A stretch of 64,000 bases of DNA, taken from the NCBI GenBank assembly GCA_013215655.1, contig JABSOX010000021.1, positions 1-64,000 on the forward strand, written 5' to 3'. Below the pieces are notes generated by a model. The model saw only the letters and a program-made list of their open reading frames with translations. It was not told the DNA's origin and did not search any database. This DNA comes from Colwellia sp. Its GTDB lineage: Bacteria; Pseudomonadota; Gammaproteobacteria; Enterobacterales; Alteromonadaceae. A program made the position numbers and the translations under genes. How positions within the stretch are numbered: the stretch's first letter is position 1; the number at the start of each line of letters is the position of its first letter. Of the stretch, positions 8,206 through 17,559 are shown piece after piece.

Positions 8206-9327
8206 ATGACGTTTTTTAATAATGTCTTATCTTTAATATTTGTTGCTGTCTTATTTATCGCTTGCGGAGGCGGTTCGGGATCCTCAGGTACTGTTAATGA
8301 TGTTTCTTCACCCGCAGGAGATGTTAACTGGCAACCCATATCAACAGACTCATTTATTATCGGTGATGCCCAAAATGAAAGTTTTGATGTGCCTCTACTT
8401 ATTATCGCTTACAACAATGCTCGTGATGCTGATGGCTTAAAAAGTTTACTTGTTGTTAGAAATGAATCTTTAGTTGCTGAAGCATATTTTGAAAACACAC
8501 AGGTTAATGATCTATTACATGAACGCTCTGTTACTAAAACAATGATTGCGATGTTAATAGGACAAGCGATTGAAGACGGTTATATCATGGGTATTGAACA
8601 AACTATGGGTTCATTTTTTCAAGCTGATTTCCCTGAACTTTCTCAAAGTAAAAGAAACATTACCATTGCTCATTTATTAACGATGACCAGTGGCTTTCAA
8701 TGGGATGAAGGTCAAGTATCTGGTTATACTAATTGGGCCAATTCATCTGATCCACAAGGCTTTCTTCTTAATCGTGATTTATCGGCGGTAGTAGGAGAAC
8801 AATTCAATTATAACTCTGCTGCGGTGCATTTATTATCGGTAATTTTAACCAAAGCTACAGAAATGACCACGCTAGAATATGCAATGGAGAAATTATTCAC
8901 ACCATTGGGAATATCGCAAGTAGATTGGGAAATACTTAATGATGGCTATTATAACGGTGGTGCAGGTTTGGCTTTGCGTTCAGTCGATTTAGCCAAAATA
9001 GGTAGTTTGTTACTCAATGATGGGGTTTATCAGCAACAAATAATTTTACCAAGTGCTTGGGTTAAAAGTGCGAAAAATCATCAAGTAAGCTTAACTTCAG
9101 GAAGTAGTCCATTTGCTGTCGATGGTTATGGCTATTTGTGGTGGCTTGGGAAGGGTAATACACAAAGAATGCAAATGGCTTGGGGAGGGCAATTTATAGC
9201 GACCATCCCTGATAAAAATATGATTATTATTATCAATAGTGCATGGCAGGTTAGCGGCACTACCTCACGTGAGCAATATGCTGCGGCATTTAATGTCATG
9301 AATGACGTTATTACCGCAGCTAATTAA
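8206..9327 (+). CDS. Serine hydrolase lipoprotein (class C beta-lactamase/PBP-like fold)
   Basis: 373 residues. The N-terminus is a lipoprotein signal (LFIAC, Cys20) followed by a Gly/Ser linker. The catalytic SxxK motif is S108-V-T-K111, and the second motif is Y202-N-S. A WGGQF segment near residue 325 takes the place of the usual KTG/HTG box. This pattern marks the beta-lactamase-related family, which includes esterases, D-aminopeptidases and DD-peptidases; beta-lactamase activity should not be assumed. A Shine-Dalgarno (AAAGGAG) precedes ATG 8206. It lies 68 bp after the TonB receptor and is probably part of the same operon, so it may act on the imported ligand or on its carrier. Confidence 0.88.
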   Translation: MTFFNNVLSLIFVAVLFIACGGGSGSSGTVNDVSSPAGDVNWQPISTDSFIIGDAQNESFDVPLLIIAYNNARDADGLKSLLVVRNESLVAEAYFENTQVNDLLHERSVTKTMIAMLIGQAIEDGYIMGIEQTMGSFFQADFPELSQSKRNITIAHLLTMTSGFQWDEGQVSGYTNWANSSDPQGFLLNRDLSAVVGEQFNYNSAAVHLLSVILTKATEMTTLEYAMEKLFTPLGISQVDWEILNDGYYNGGAGLALRSVDLAKIGSLLLNDGVYQQQIILPSAWVKSAKNHQVSLTSGSSPFAVDGYGYLWWLGKGNTQRMQMAWGGQFIATIPDKNMIIIINSAWQVSGTTSREQYAAAFNVMNDVITAAN

Positions 9328-9361
9328 GTCCAAAACCAACTACGTTTTTAAATATTAGGAT

Positions 9362-11458
9362 CTAAAACTGCCACTTTATACCCAATGATGGAATAAGTGG
9401 TAACCAATGCCCTTTGATTTGTTTGACAGTAACCGTGCCATTATCACTTACATTATAATTACTGCCATCTACACAGCACTCATTTTGTGTATCCAATAAG
9501 TTACTCACTTCAACAAACCACGTTAAGGTGCTGTTATTGAGTTTTTGAATTTTGGATGCTCGAATATCAATACGACTATAATCTCCCAACTGCTCGTTAT
9601 TACGTTTGGCTAAATGCCTTGTTACTTGATAACTGCCATCTGGATTTTGCTCGGCGCTGCCAAATTCTCCAGTGGTTGGCCAACCCGAATGATAGGTATA
9701 AGCAGCGTGTAAATTCCAGCCATTGTGCAGTGCATAGTTTATTGACGAATTAACAGCATGACGTTGATCCCAACTACGAGGAAAGTCTTCACCATTAACC
9801 TTGTCATTGGCTTCTGAGTAGCTATAGCTGCCAGTCCAAGTGAGTTGTTCGTTTATTCTATGTTTGAAACTTAATTCAACCCCTTTGATGTCAGCACTTT
9901 GTGGAATAACGTGTACGCGGTCTGACTCCCCTTCAGGAAAAAAACTAAAGCGGTCAAAAACACTTTCATAACGTGAACGTGCGTTGGTGATTAATTTTTG
10001 ATACAACTCAGCTCTAAAATTTAAAGATGGCGTAAGTTGGCTATCAAAACCAATGATGCGATGTTCTGATTTTTGTGCTTTTCCAAATTCTGTAACACCG
10101 TCAGCAACCTGTAAACTTAGAATATCTTCGGCTTGATGGTAATAACCCCAGCTAAATCTCAACGTTGATAGTGGTGAAATATTGTATGCGATACTTGCTC
10201 TTGGGCTAACTTGATCATCATTAAAACCAAGGTACGTTTGTTTATCCCAGCGTAGTCCTAATTCAGCGACAATATTTTCTGAAAAACGTATTTTATCGTT
10301 AAGATAAACACTGTACTCAGCACCTTTAGTATCAATTTTAATTTCGCTTATTAAAGGTTCATTGGCGTGAAACCCGTCATATAACCAATTTTTAGATTTA
10401 TAATCGTATTCGGCATCTAATGACTTTAGGTCAAGTCCCCATTGCCATATTTGATCGTTTGAAAAACGGTATTTCCAGTCTTGTTTGAGTTCAATAAAAG
10501 TAAATTTTTTATAATCATCAACCAGTATATCAACTTCTTGAGGTTCAAAATTATCGCCGTTTCGGTCTTCATCAATAGCACCCGCAGAAACAATAATGGT
10601 AGAAGTTAATTTGTCATTCCACTGGGAGTGGAGACTTAACCATAAATAACTACTTGAGTACTTGCCGGAGATTTTTTTCTTTTCTTCAATAAAACCATTG
10701 GCATTCACAATTTGATCGTCGTATATCTCATCATCAAAAGCGTATAATAAACTTAGTGTAATTTCGTGTTCGTCGTTTAACTGATAACTCAACTTACCAT
10801 AAGCATCGGCATAAATAGGTTCGAATTTATTGGTCTCATCATCCATAGCTTTTAAGATCATATCGAGGTAACCGCGGCGAGCCGATACTAACCATGTTCC
10901 TTTACCATTAGCAAAACCACCTTGTGCGCCTGCGCGGGCATTGATAAAACTGGCACCAATACTGTATTGCGTTTCATCTAATGGTTCTAAGCTTTTTAAA
11001 TCCAGTACGCCGCTCATTTTATTACCAAATTGAGCTGAATAACCGCCGCTGGAAAAGTCCATTTGGCCAATGTTTTCAGTATCAATAATACTAAAGGCAC
11101 CGGAAAAACTTTTCATGTGAAAGGGGCGATAAAGTTGTTGCCCATCTAACAATACCAATACTTCATCGGCTTCACCGCCACGAATATTAAAGCTTGCCGA
11201 ATAATCACCTGCTGTTACGCCGGGTATTGATGGCATCATGCGAAAAACATCATCGGCCAAATGTGGCATTTGATCAATTTCTTCTTTTGATAAAAAATTG
11301 TTAACACCCGCAGAACTATCCATTAAGGTGTAGCGGCTACCACTTACCGAAATATGTTCTAAGTCGGTTTCTGCTGCAATTGAATAATTTTGAGTTGATA
11401 TGCTCGCCAATATACCAAGTGTTAATGTCGTTTTTTTCCAGTGTTGCCTATTTTTCAA
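9362..11458 (-). CDS. TonB-dependent receptor
   Basis: 698 residues. Signal peptide 1-29 (ends YSIAAE), plug domain about 30-160 (HISVSGSRYTL; NIRGGEADEVLVLLDGQQL; GGYSAQFGNKMSGVLDL) and a barrel ending LGIKWQF. Unlike the receptor at 5483 it has no STN or carboxypeptidase-like domain, so it should transport without signalling. The two plugs match along most of their length (for example HLADDVFR.MPSIPGV against HLASDVNRAVANIPGV, both with PFHMK), so they are paralogues that probably bind related ligands. It follows the di-haem lipoprotein gene by 89 bp on the same strand, probably in one operon, and converges on the serine-hydrolase gene. Confidence 0.92.
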   Translation of the reverse strand: MKNRQHWKKTTLTLGILASISTQNYSIAAETDLEHISVSGSRYTLMDSSAGVNNFLSKEEIDQMPHLADDVFRMMPSIPGVTAGDYSASFNIRGGEADEVLVLLDGQQLYRPFHMKSFSGAFSIIDTENIGQMDFSSGGYSAQFGNKMSGVLDLKSLEPLDETQYSIGASFINARAGAQGGFANGKGTWLVSARRGYLDMILKAMDDETNKFEPIYADAYGKLSYQLNDEHEITLSLLYAFDDEIYDDQIVNANGFIEEKKKISGKYSSSYLWLSLHSQWNDKLTSTIIVSAGAIDEDRNGDNFEPQEVDILVDDYKKFTFIELKQDWKYRFSNDQIWQWGLDLKSLDAEYDYKSKNWLYDGFHANEPLISEIKIDTKGAEYSVYLNDKIRFSENIVAELGLRWDKQTYLGFNDDQVSPRASIAYNISPLSTLRFSWGYYHQAEDILSLQVADGVTEFGKAQKSEHRIIGFDSQLTPSLNFRAELYQKLITNARSRYESVFDRFSFFPEGESDRVHVIPQSADIKGVELSFKHRINEQLTWTGSYSYSEANDKVNGEDFPRSWDQRHAVNSSINYALHNGWNLHAAYTYHSGWPTTGEFGSAEQNPDGSYQVTRHLAKRNNEQLGDYSRIDIRASKIQKLNNSTLTWFVEVSNLLDTQNECCVDGSNYNVSDNGTVTVKQIKGHWLPLIPSLGIKWQF

Positions 11459-11547
11459 AATAAGGTACCTCTAATACTGTTGAGGCGTTCATATAACTCT
11501 TGGCATGAACGCTGTTTCCATGTGTGTGGTTAAATACCACGTTGTTG

Positions 11548-14286
11548 TTATTGATTGGCTACTAGTGGATCGCTACCAGCGTCTCGTTCATCTTGGTTAA
11601 ATAAACCATCTTCATCATTATCAATGGCTATTCGTTGACCTGAACCGGGAGGCACACAACTAAACGTCATGTTTTGCTGATCAGCGGTGCCGAGCTCTAA
11701 CAGTTGCGTTGTAGTTAACTGCTCTTCTAAGCTATCGCTTTGCCATAGATCTGCGGTTTGATAAAATGCAGAACGTGGTGTGTCATCAATAACACCGTGA
11801 ACAATAAGATCACATTCTTGTCTTGGTATCGTGATTAATGATCTGGTTTTTAATAGTTCCAGTTTTGCTAATTGTGCACTTACATTGTCGCTGTTTATGG
11901 TTAGCTGTTGGCCTACAATGGGAGCTAGTTCACTACCAAAAGCAAACAGGAAATTCTCTAAATGTTGGCGTTTTTGTAGTGATTCAAGATCAAACACTTC
12001 AGCGGTAAAAAAGTGCGATAACATATCGACAGAGCCATCATGTAAATAGCCAAAACCTTTAATTTGCTGATCCATATTTTCACTTGGTCCACCTGGGATA
12101 AATCGTCCTGAATGACCAAACATGCCAACCTTTTGATATAAGTTGCGTAGGTGTGGTACTTTGAAATCTTCAATAATGGTAGGCCCTTCAACGCTCATGA
12201 GTCCAGCCGTACCAAATTGTCCATTTTCAGGGGATAATTTGTGACAAGTATTACATTGCTGATCTCCAACAACATCGTCTTCAAGGTAAATTCTTCTCCC
12301 TTCGGTTTGACTTATGGTTAAGCTATTGTCAAGTGCACGTATTGGGTTAGGTGGATAACTGATGCTTAAGGCAAAGTCGGTAAATTTTTGTATGTCATCA
12401 GCACTCAGTTCGTTCTCCAGTCCTAATAAACCAACAAAAGCAGGGTTAAACTCTTTAAAAGCGGCGCTTTCTAGCGATTCATCGGCTGCTTTATTCACTC
12501 CTGTGCGATCACCACGCCAATGCATCGGGCCATTGCCCGTTAAACCACGAAAACTTTGTGTCGTCATTGGTCCTTTTAACGAATGAAAACTAGGCTTTTT
12601 TTCACCAAAGTCTTCTTCTACATAGGTATTAGGACTATCTTTCATTTGACCCTCAGGATCTCCTAAATCCCACGCCAAGCCGTCAGTATCTCCAAATAAA
12701 TGACATGAACCACACGAGGCATCACCATGACCAGAAGTATTTGTTGCATCATATAAAAAAGGTCGGCATTGAGTGATGTGTATAGGCTCAGGGTTAAACA
12801 TTGTGAGGTGCTGAATTTCACTATTACTTGATAGATCTACTGTCGAAATACTGTTATCAAAACGCGTTAAGGCATACAAACGGCCATGCTTTTCATTGAT
12901 TATAACGTTGGTTGGTCCGCCACCTGATAAATGTATTTGTTGGTTTAGTGCCGGCGTAAAAGAATTTTTTTCTAATGCTTGAGTATCAAATATACCTATT
13001 TTAGATGAGCTAAAGGCGGCAACATAAAGTGTCTTTCCATCGTTACTAATATCCATACCTAATGGCATCGCTAAACTTAACTCTCGCTCGGCGTCATTGC
13101 CTTCTGGGAGGTTATAGTCAATGTGTTTGTTAAGGTGAATCGGACTAATTGTTGTTGCATCGTCATGTTCTTTTATGACCGTTATTCTACTTTCAACAAT
13201 ATGTGCACGTACTGTTGATGTATCTTCTGCCAATCCTTCAAAGCGGGTTAAATTAAATGCTTCTTGATTTGATACATACAAGGCGCCACTTTGGGGATTT
13301 ACTATCATATTAAATAGATGTGTACCCACTCCTGCAAAAGAGTTTGTTGCAACGGGGATATCTGCTGTGGCATCAATGGCAAAAACGTCTAAGTCGGGTA
13401 ACTCAAAACGTACTTTATCGTCAAAAATATTACCATGTTCATCAACCCAGTTTTGACCGTTAAATTGCACGATAAGACCAGTATCAGGAGCATCTATACC
13501 GTCACTTCCAGTAAACGGCGCTTGTTTAATTAAATCATCAGCTCCTATGGTGGTGGTTCTATTTCCTGATAAATAAGCGGCTGCATAAACAGTTTTTCCA
13601 TCAGGCGTTACTGCTAATGCTCTAGGTGTATCGGCAAATAAGGTGATAATTGTTGTTGGTAAGTACTCAAAAGTGTCAGCTGTTTTATTAGTATCAAAAA
13701 CCCAAATATCGGCGCGGCCAACTCCCGCCGTAGTTAACTGCGGATCATTGGGGTTATTTTGACCTCGGTGAGCTGTGGTGATAAACGCTTTATTATGATT
13801 TTCTCCAGCAAAAACAATATCTCGAGGTTCATCCCCAACTTGAATAGTGCTAATGACTCTCATTGGTTTGGTACTTATATCAATAATGCTAATACTGTCA
13901 GATAAGTGGTTAACTACCCAAGCGTGATTATTATGAATAGCTAAGGCAACAGGCTCTAAGCCAACATTTATTGAAGAGCTTAAAGATAAACTGCCATCAT
14001 CATTTATGGTAAATACTTCTAGGCTGTTATTAGGGGTATTCAAAGCAAAGAGTTGGCTACTATCATCGTTGATAGCTAACGCTCGTACTTGTCCGGATTC
14101 AAAATTTGTAAAACTAGCAAGGGCCTGTGGTGTGCTTGGTGTGCTTGGTGTATTGTCTACAGGTGTTGTTACTTCCCCTGAGGGTATGATTGACTCAACT
14201 TTTGTGGTGCTTTTTTCTGAATCGCCACACGAGGTGGTCAATATTGAAATTATCGCCGTGAGAATAATTAACTTTTTATTAGCCAT
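11548..14286 (-). CDS. Beta-propeller/di-haem cytochrome c (MauG/CCP-like) lipoprotein
   Basis: 912 residues. The lipobox is LTTSC (Cys20). Residues 60-500 carry repeated blades of a YVTN/YncE-type beta-propeller (SISIIDISTK, PRALAVTPDGKTVYAAAY, MDISNDGKTLYVAAF). The C-terminal half has two haem c motifs, C525-G-S-C-H529 and C678-N-T-C-H682, in the arrangement of bacterial di-haem cytochrome c peroxidases and MauG. It should be a periplasm-facing or surface lipoprotein that carries out peroxide-dependent oxidation or electron transfer, with the propeller binding a partner or substrate. The last residues (DNDEDGLFNQDERDAGSDP) resemble a calcium-binding EF-hand-like/thrombospondin-3 tail. It is the first gene of an operon with the TonB receptor. 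Confidence 0.88.
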   Translation of the reverse strand: MANKKLIILTAIISILTTSCGDSEKSTTKVESIIPSGEVTTPVDNTPSTPSTPQALASFTNFESGQVRALAINDDSSQLFALNTPNNSLEVFTINDDGSLSLSSSINVGLEPVALAIHNNHAWVVNHLSDSISIIDISTKPMRVISTIQVGDEPRDIVFAGENHNKAFITTAHRGQNNPNDPQLTTAGVGRADIWVFDTNKTADTFEYLPTTIITLFADTPRALAVTPDGKTVYAAAYLSGNRTTTIGADDLIKQAPFTGSDGIDAPDTGLIVQFNGQNWVDEHGNIFDDKVRFELPDLDVFAIDATADIPVATNSFAGVGTHLFNMIVNPQSGALYVSNQEAFNLTRFEGLAEDTSTVRAHIVESRITVIKEHDDATTISPIHLNKHIDYNLPEGNDAERELSLAMPLGMDISNDGKTLYVAAFSSSKIGIFDTQALEKNSFTPALNQQIHLSGGGPTNVIINEKHGRLYALTRFDNSISTVDLSSNSEIQHLTMFNPEPIHITQCRPFLYDATNTSGHGDASCGSCHLFGDTDGLAWDLGDPEGQMKDSPNTYVEEDFGEKKPSFHSLKGPMTTQSFRGLTGNGPMHWRGDRTGVNKAADESLESAAFKEFNPAFVGLLGLENELSADDIQKFTDFALSISYPPNPIRALDNSLTISQTEGRRIYLEDDVVGDQQCNTCHKLSPENGQFGTAGLMSVEGPTIIEDFKVPHLRNLYQKVGMFGHSGRFIPGGPSENMDQQIKGFGYLHDGSVDMLSHFFTAEVFDLESLQKRQHLENFLFAFGSELAPIVGQQLTINSDNVSAQLAKLELLKTRSLITIPRQECDLIVHGVIDDTPRSAFYQTADLWQSDSLEEQLTTTQLLELGTADQQNMTFSCVPPGSGQRIAIDNDEDGLFNQDERDAGSDPLVANQ

Positions 14287-14390
14287 ATTTCTTACTCTAG
14301 TCTTTGTTATTTCTTAGATAGAGGAAGTGAACGTTAATAATCCTTCGATAAAATTTAATTTATTATTGGTTATATAAATTTTTTTACTAA

Positions 14391-14430
14391 AACCCGATAC
14401 AAATTGATACGAGTTGACACAAGTTGATGC
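14391..14430. promoter_or_regulatory. 10-bp periodic direct repeats between divergent genes
   Basis: Four consecutive 10-base units of the form AArTTGAtaC (14391-14400 degenerate, then 14401, 14411 and 14421) sit in the 223-bp region between the divergent di-haem lipoprotein and FAD-monooxygenase genes. A 10-base period places each copy on the same helix face, as for a co-operatively binding regulator. The role is inferred from position and periodicity only. Confidence 0.4.
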
Positions 14431-14509
14431 AATTATTCAATAGCTTAACTTCTTGTAGCACTTTATTATTTTGCAATAATGAGAATTAGGTGAAACTAAA
14501 AGGCTGTGC

Positions 14510-15676
14510 ATGAAAGTAGCAATATTGGGAGCAGGAGTTGGTGGTTTAAGTACTGCGATTGCATTAAAACAAGAAGGTTTTGATGTTGATGTTTATGAGC
14601 GCCAACCTATATCAACCGAAATAGGGGCGGGCATTGTTTGTTGGCCTAATGCTTCCTTTGTTTTGGAGCAACTAGGTGTGCTCGCTCAAGCTATTACTGT
14701 TTCAGGCTCTTTGAGTAAAATGAATCGATTTTCATCAACAGGGGAAATACTTGGATCTCTTGATATCAATGAATTGAGTGGACTGATGGGCTACCCGAGT
14801 CTTGCCATTATTCGTAAGGATTTGATGTCTATACTTAACCAGCGCTTTATTGCTTTAGATGGAGAAGTAAATTATAACCATAATGTTTTAACTTTATTAG
14901 ATCATAATGATCAACAGGCAGAGGTTATTTTTGATAATGGTAAACGGATAACGGCTGATGTGATTATTGGTGCTGACGGTCGTATGAACTCTATAGCAAG
15001 GCAGTATGTAAATTTAGATAATAAACCTGTTTATCAGGGTTTTATTAATTGGGTAGGAGTATTTGAGAGCTTAGATGATGTTTTTACTGAGCTTGTTGTC
15101 GCTGACTATTGGGGAGTTGGTGAACGGTTTGGCATTGTTCCTGTTTCTAGTAAAAAAGCTTATTGGTCTGGTGGTGTTATTGCTAAAGAGGTGGGCGAAC
15201 GAAAATCTGAATTTTATAAGCAAGATCTACAAATGCTTTTTAATAAATGGCCACAGCCAATAAAACAAATCATCGAACAAACGCCACTTTCGGCAATTAA
15301 TAAAATATATGTGCATGATCATAACCCGATATCTTCTTGGCATCGACATAACGTTTTATTATTGGGTGATGCCGCACACTCTCCTTTGCCAACATCTGGG
15401 CAAGGAGCTTGCCAAGCATTAGAGGATGCTTGGCATATTAGTCAGTGTTTAAAGAAAAAGGGTAGTATAATTGATGCTTTTCAGTATTTTACCGAATGTA
15501 GAATGGCTAAAACTACAGGTATCACTATGGGCGGTAGACAATTAGCACAATCGATATTTAATGACGATGAAAATTATTGTCTACAAAGAAATATAGCCAG
15601 TAAAAATACAGATTATAAAGCATTAGCATCGGGTATGGCTAAAGGGTGGTGTAGTGGTTTACCGATTGGATATTAA
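14510..15676 (+). CDS. FAD-dependent monooxygenase (PHBH/UbiH-like family)
   Basis: 388 residues. The N-terminal Rossmann motif GAGVGGLSTAIALKQEGF (residues 6-23) binds the ADP of FAD. The DG motif is GADGRMNSIARQ (about 161) and the second FAD motif is GDAAHSPLPTSGQGACQALEDA (about 288-309). These three define the class A flavoprotein hydroxylases, single-component enzymes that use NAD(P)H and O2 to hydroxylate aromatic or related substrates, or to epoxidise them. The length is normal. It is transcribed divergently from the di-haem lipoprotein and followed after 57 bp by the Nudix gene. The substrate is not deducible; salicylate or kynurenine hydroxylase naming would be over-reading. Confidence 0.88.
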   Translation: MKVAILGAGVGGLSTAIALKQEGFDVDVYERQPISTEIGAGIVCWPNASFVLEQLGVLAQAITVSGSLSKMNRFSSTGEILGSLDINELSGLMGYPSLAIIRKDLMSILNQRFIALDGEVNYNHNVLTLLDHNDQQAEVIFDNGKRITADVIIGADGRMNSIARQYVNLDNKPVYQGFINWVGVFESLDDVFTELVVADYWGVGERFGIVPVSSKKAYWSGGVIAKEVGERKSEFYKQDLQMLFNKWPQPIKQIIEQTPLSAINKIYVHDHNPISSWHRHNVLLLGDAAHSPLPTSGQGACQALEDAWHISQCLKKKGSIIDAFQYFTECRMAKTTGITMGGRQLAQSIFNDDENYCLQRNIASKNTDYKALASGMAKGWCSGLPIGY

Positions 15677-15733
15677 TCGGTAAAAACTAATGTTCTTATA
15701 TTTATTATTGGGTTATACCAATTAGGAATTGTT

Positions 15734-16135
15734 TTGACTAAAATTATTGATAAATTAGCATGGCTTCATATAGAAGATAAAAAATTATTAGCCGCACGTT
15801 CTCATGGTAAAAATCTTTTCTATATTCCGGGCGGAAAGCGTGAAATAGGAGAGTCTGATCAACAGGCATTAACTCGAGAAATTAAAGAGGAAGTATCTGT
15901 CGACATTGTTGCTGATTCGATTAAATACGCTGAAAGATTTTCGGAGCAAGCGTTCGGTAATGGTGCTGGGGTTATGGTTAAACTCACCTGTTATTATGCT
16001 GACTATATTGGCGAATTAACTCCGGATAGTGAAATTGAAGAGCTGCGCTTATTAAGTAGTGCGGATAAAAAACTTTGTTCAAAAGCAACCGTAGCGGCTA
16101 TTGATTGGTTAAAAGAACAAGGTGTTATTGAATGA
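15734..16135 (+). CDS. Nudix hydrolase
   Basis: 133 residues from a TTG start at 15734; no in-frame ATG lies nearby. The Nudix box is GGKREIGESDQQALTREI followed by KEEVSV (about residues 34-57), matching G-x5-E-x7-R-E-U-x-E-E-x-G-U apart from a Ser-Val in place of the final Gly position. Nudix enzymes hydrolyse nucleoside diphosphates linked to another group, needing Mg2+. The segment LAWLHIEDKKLLAARSHGK is typical of the MutT-like subgroup. The stop overlaps the next start by 4 bases (ATGA), so this gene and the GNAT downstream are translationally coupled. Confidence 0.88.
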   Translation: MTKIIDKLAWLHIEDKKLLAARSHGKNLFYIPGGKREIGESDQQALTREIKEEVSVDIVADSIKYAERFSEQAFGNGAGVMVKLTCYYADYIGELTPDSEIEELRLLSSADKKLCSKATVAAIDWLKEQGVIE

Positions 16136-16593
16136 AGCTTATTGAATTAGACTTAGGCACTGCGTTTGATGAAGTCAGTCAATATATTGATTTATTGTAT
16201 CTTGAGCTTTTTGGCGAGGAAGCGTTATTGTCGTCGCAAATCAAAGCTGATATTAAACAGCAGTGGCAAACTGATAATCCTGCACATTGGGCTTATAAGA
16301 TCGTTGATAATAATCAAGTGATTGCTTTCTTTACTTTATCTGAGTCGTTTTCATTCTTTGCTCATGGGCGTTATGGCATTATCAATGAACTTTGGGTTGC
16401 TCCTGATTTTCGTGCTCAAGGTGTCGGTGGAAAAGTTTTAAATTTGATCAAAGAACTTGCCCATGAAAAAAATTGGCAGCGCATTGATGTTTCAGCACCT
16501 CCTTTTGATGAGTGGATTAAAACGTTTGAGTTTTACCAAAAACATGGTTTTATTCATACCGGTAAAAAATTAAAGTATCTCGTTAACAATTAA
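16132..16593 (+). CDS. GNAT family N-acetyltransferase
   Basis: 153 residues. The conserved motif A is visible as INELWVAPDFRAQGVGGKVLN (around residues 83-103), with the R-A-Q-G-V-G pyrophosphate-binding loop, followed by the C-terminal F-Y-x-K-x-G-F element (FYQKHGFIHTGKKLKY). It is a soluble acetyl-CoA-dependent acyltransferase of unknown substrate. Its ATG overlaps the Nudix stop codon, so the two are made together; paired Nudix/GNAT genes are common in small-molecule repair or resistance roles, but no specific one can be assigned. About 200 bp without genes follows it. Confidence 0.87.
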   Translation: MKLIELDLGTAFDEVSQYIDLLYLELFGEEALLSSQIKADIKQQWQTDNPAHWAYKIVDNNQVIAFFTLSESFSFFAHGRYGIINELWVAPDFRAQGVGGKVLNLIKELAHEKNWQRIDVSAPPFDEWIKTFEFYQKHGFIHTGKKLKYLVNN

Positions 16594-16764
16594 CTAACTT
16601 TTCTTGTTTGATCATCTTTGTATTGTAAATAGCAGCATTCTATTTTCTCCTAGTTAACATCAATGATTAGATAAGATAACTAAAGGAAATAATGAAAACC
16701 TTGCATGTCTAAGTTAAAGCTAAATTGATAAGTTTAAAGCCAGAGTTGTACCATTACTGCAAGT

Positions 16765-16797
16765 TGAGCTATAACTTAATCAATAATATGTATTTTG
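16765..16797 (+). repeat. Leader segment duplicated with the solute-binding gene (copy 1)
   Basis: TGAGCTATAACTTAAT (16765-16780) occurs again exactly at 17704-17719, and in both places a similar AT-rich stretch ending TATTTTG carries the TTG start (30 or 31 bases further on). The tandem duplication therefore included the promoter/leader and not only the coding region. Confidence 0.75.
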
Positions 16798-17559
16798 GAA
16801 TGTTCTTTGGCTATTTATCTCCGACTTGCTTTTATCTTACTCAACATTTGTTGTTCTCTTTGGGTCAAAGCTGAAATAATTAAAGTAGCAGGAATAGATT
16901 GGTGCCCGCAAATATGTATCAATGACGAAAAACCGGGCTACGTAGTTGAGCTTGTAAATGAGGTTTTTAAGGGAACTAAGTATTCTTTGGAAATAGATCA
17001 TTTTCCTTGGTCAAGAGCTATAAAAAATGTATTGCAAGGGAAGTACGACGCTCTACTTGCCCCTGCAAAAGCGGAAGCTCCAAATCTTATTTATCCTAAG
17101 CATGAAGTTGGTAAACAACGGATGTGCTTTTTTACTAAAAAGAGCTCTCAATGGTCATATTCTGGTCCCGAATCATTAGCTAATTTACAAATAGGTATTG
17201 CCGTCGATACGTCTATTGAAGAACTCAATGAATACGTAAAAAATAACTTAGCTCAATTCCAGTTCCAGCCTTATCATGAACGCTATGTTTTACAAAATGC
17301 TCGAAAGTTAGACAAAAAAAGAACAGATACCTTTTTGATGACCAAAAACACTACGTTGTATTCATTATCCTTGGCCGGTTTGGCTGATAGATACCGAGAG
17401 GCGGGTTGTGTTTCAAATACTTCAATATTCATGGCATTTACCCCTGAGCTTTCAAAAAAAAATAATGTTGAAGAAATGACTTTAGTTTTTGATAGAAGAA
17501 TGGCAGAAATATATAACACTTCATTTATTGATAAATTAATGCGACGGTATGGCCTGTAA
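16795..17559 (+). CDS. Periplasmic solute-binding protein, family 3-like (copy 1)
   Basis: 254 residues from TTG 16795; the frame has no earlier ATG. A signal peptide covers about residues 1-27 (LAFILLNICCSLWVKAE). The mature protein looks like an SBP_bac_3/amino-acid-binding fold: GYVVELVNEVFKGTKYSL, PWSRAIKNVLQGKYDAL, then a hinge and a second lobe with NLQIGIAVDTSIEEL. Proteins of this type without a linked permease are common in Colwellia/Shewanella-type genomes and may sense rather than transport. No ABC permease or ATPase is adjacent. Copy 2 lies 175 bp downstream. Conserved Cys residues (DWCPQIC, RMCFF, AGCVS) occur in both copies. Confidence 0.85.
   Translation: MECSLAIYLRLAFILLNICCSLWVKAEIIKVAGIDWCPQICINDEKPGYVVELVNEVFKGTKYSLEIDHFPWSRAIKNVLQGKYDALLAPAKAEAPNLIYPKHEVGKQRMCFFTKKSSQWSYSGPESLANLQIGIAVDTSIEELNEYVKNNLAQFQFQPYHERYVLQNARKLDKKRTDTFLMTKNTTLYSLSLAGLADRYREAGCVSNTSIFMAFTPELSKKNNVEEMTLVFDRRMAEIYNTSFIDKLMRRYGL

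Noticed and set aside
8206-9327. Calling the serine hydrolase a beta-lactamase resistance gene
   Set aside because: SxxK and YxN are present but the family is dominated by esterases and peptidases, the third motif differs, and the operon context is uptake rather than resistance.
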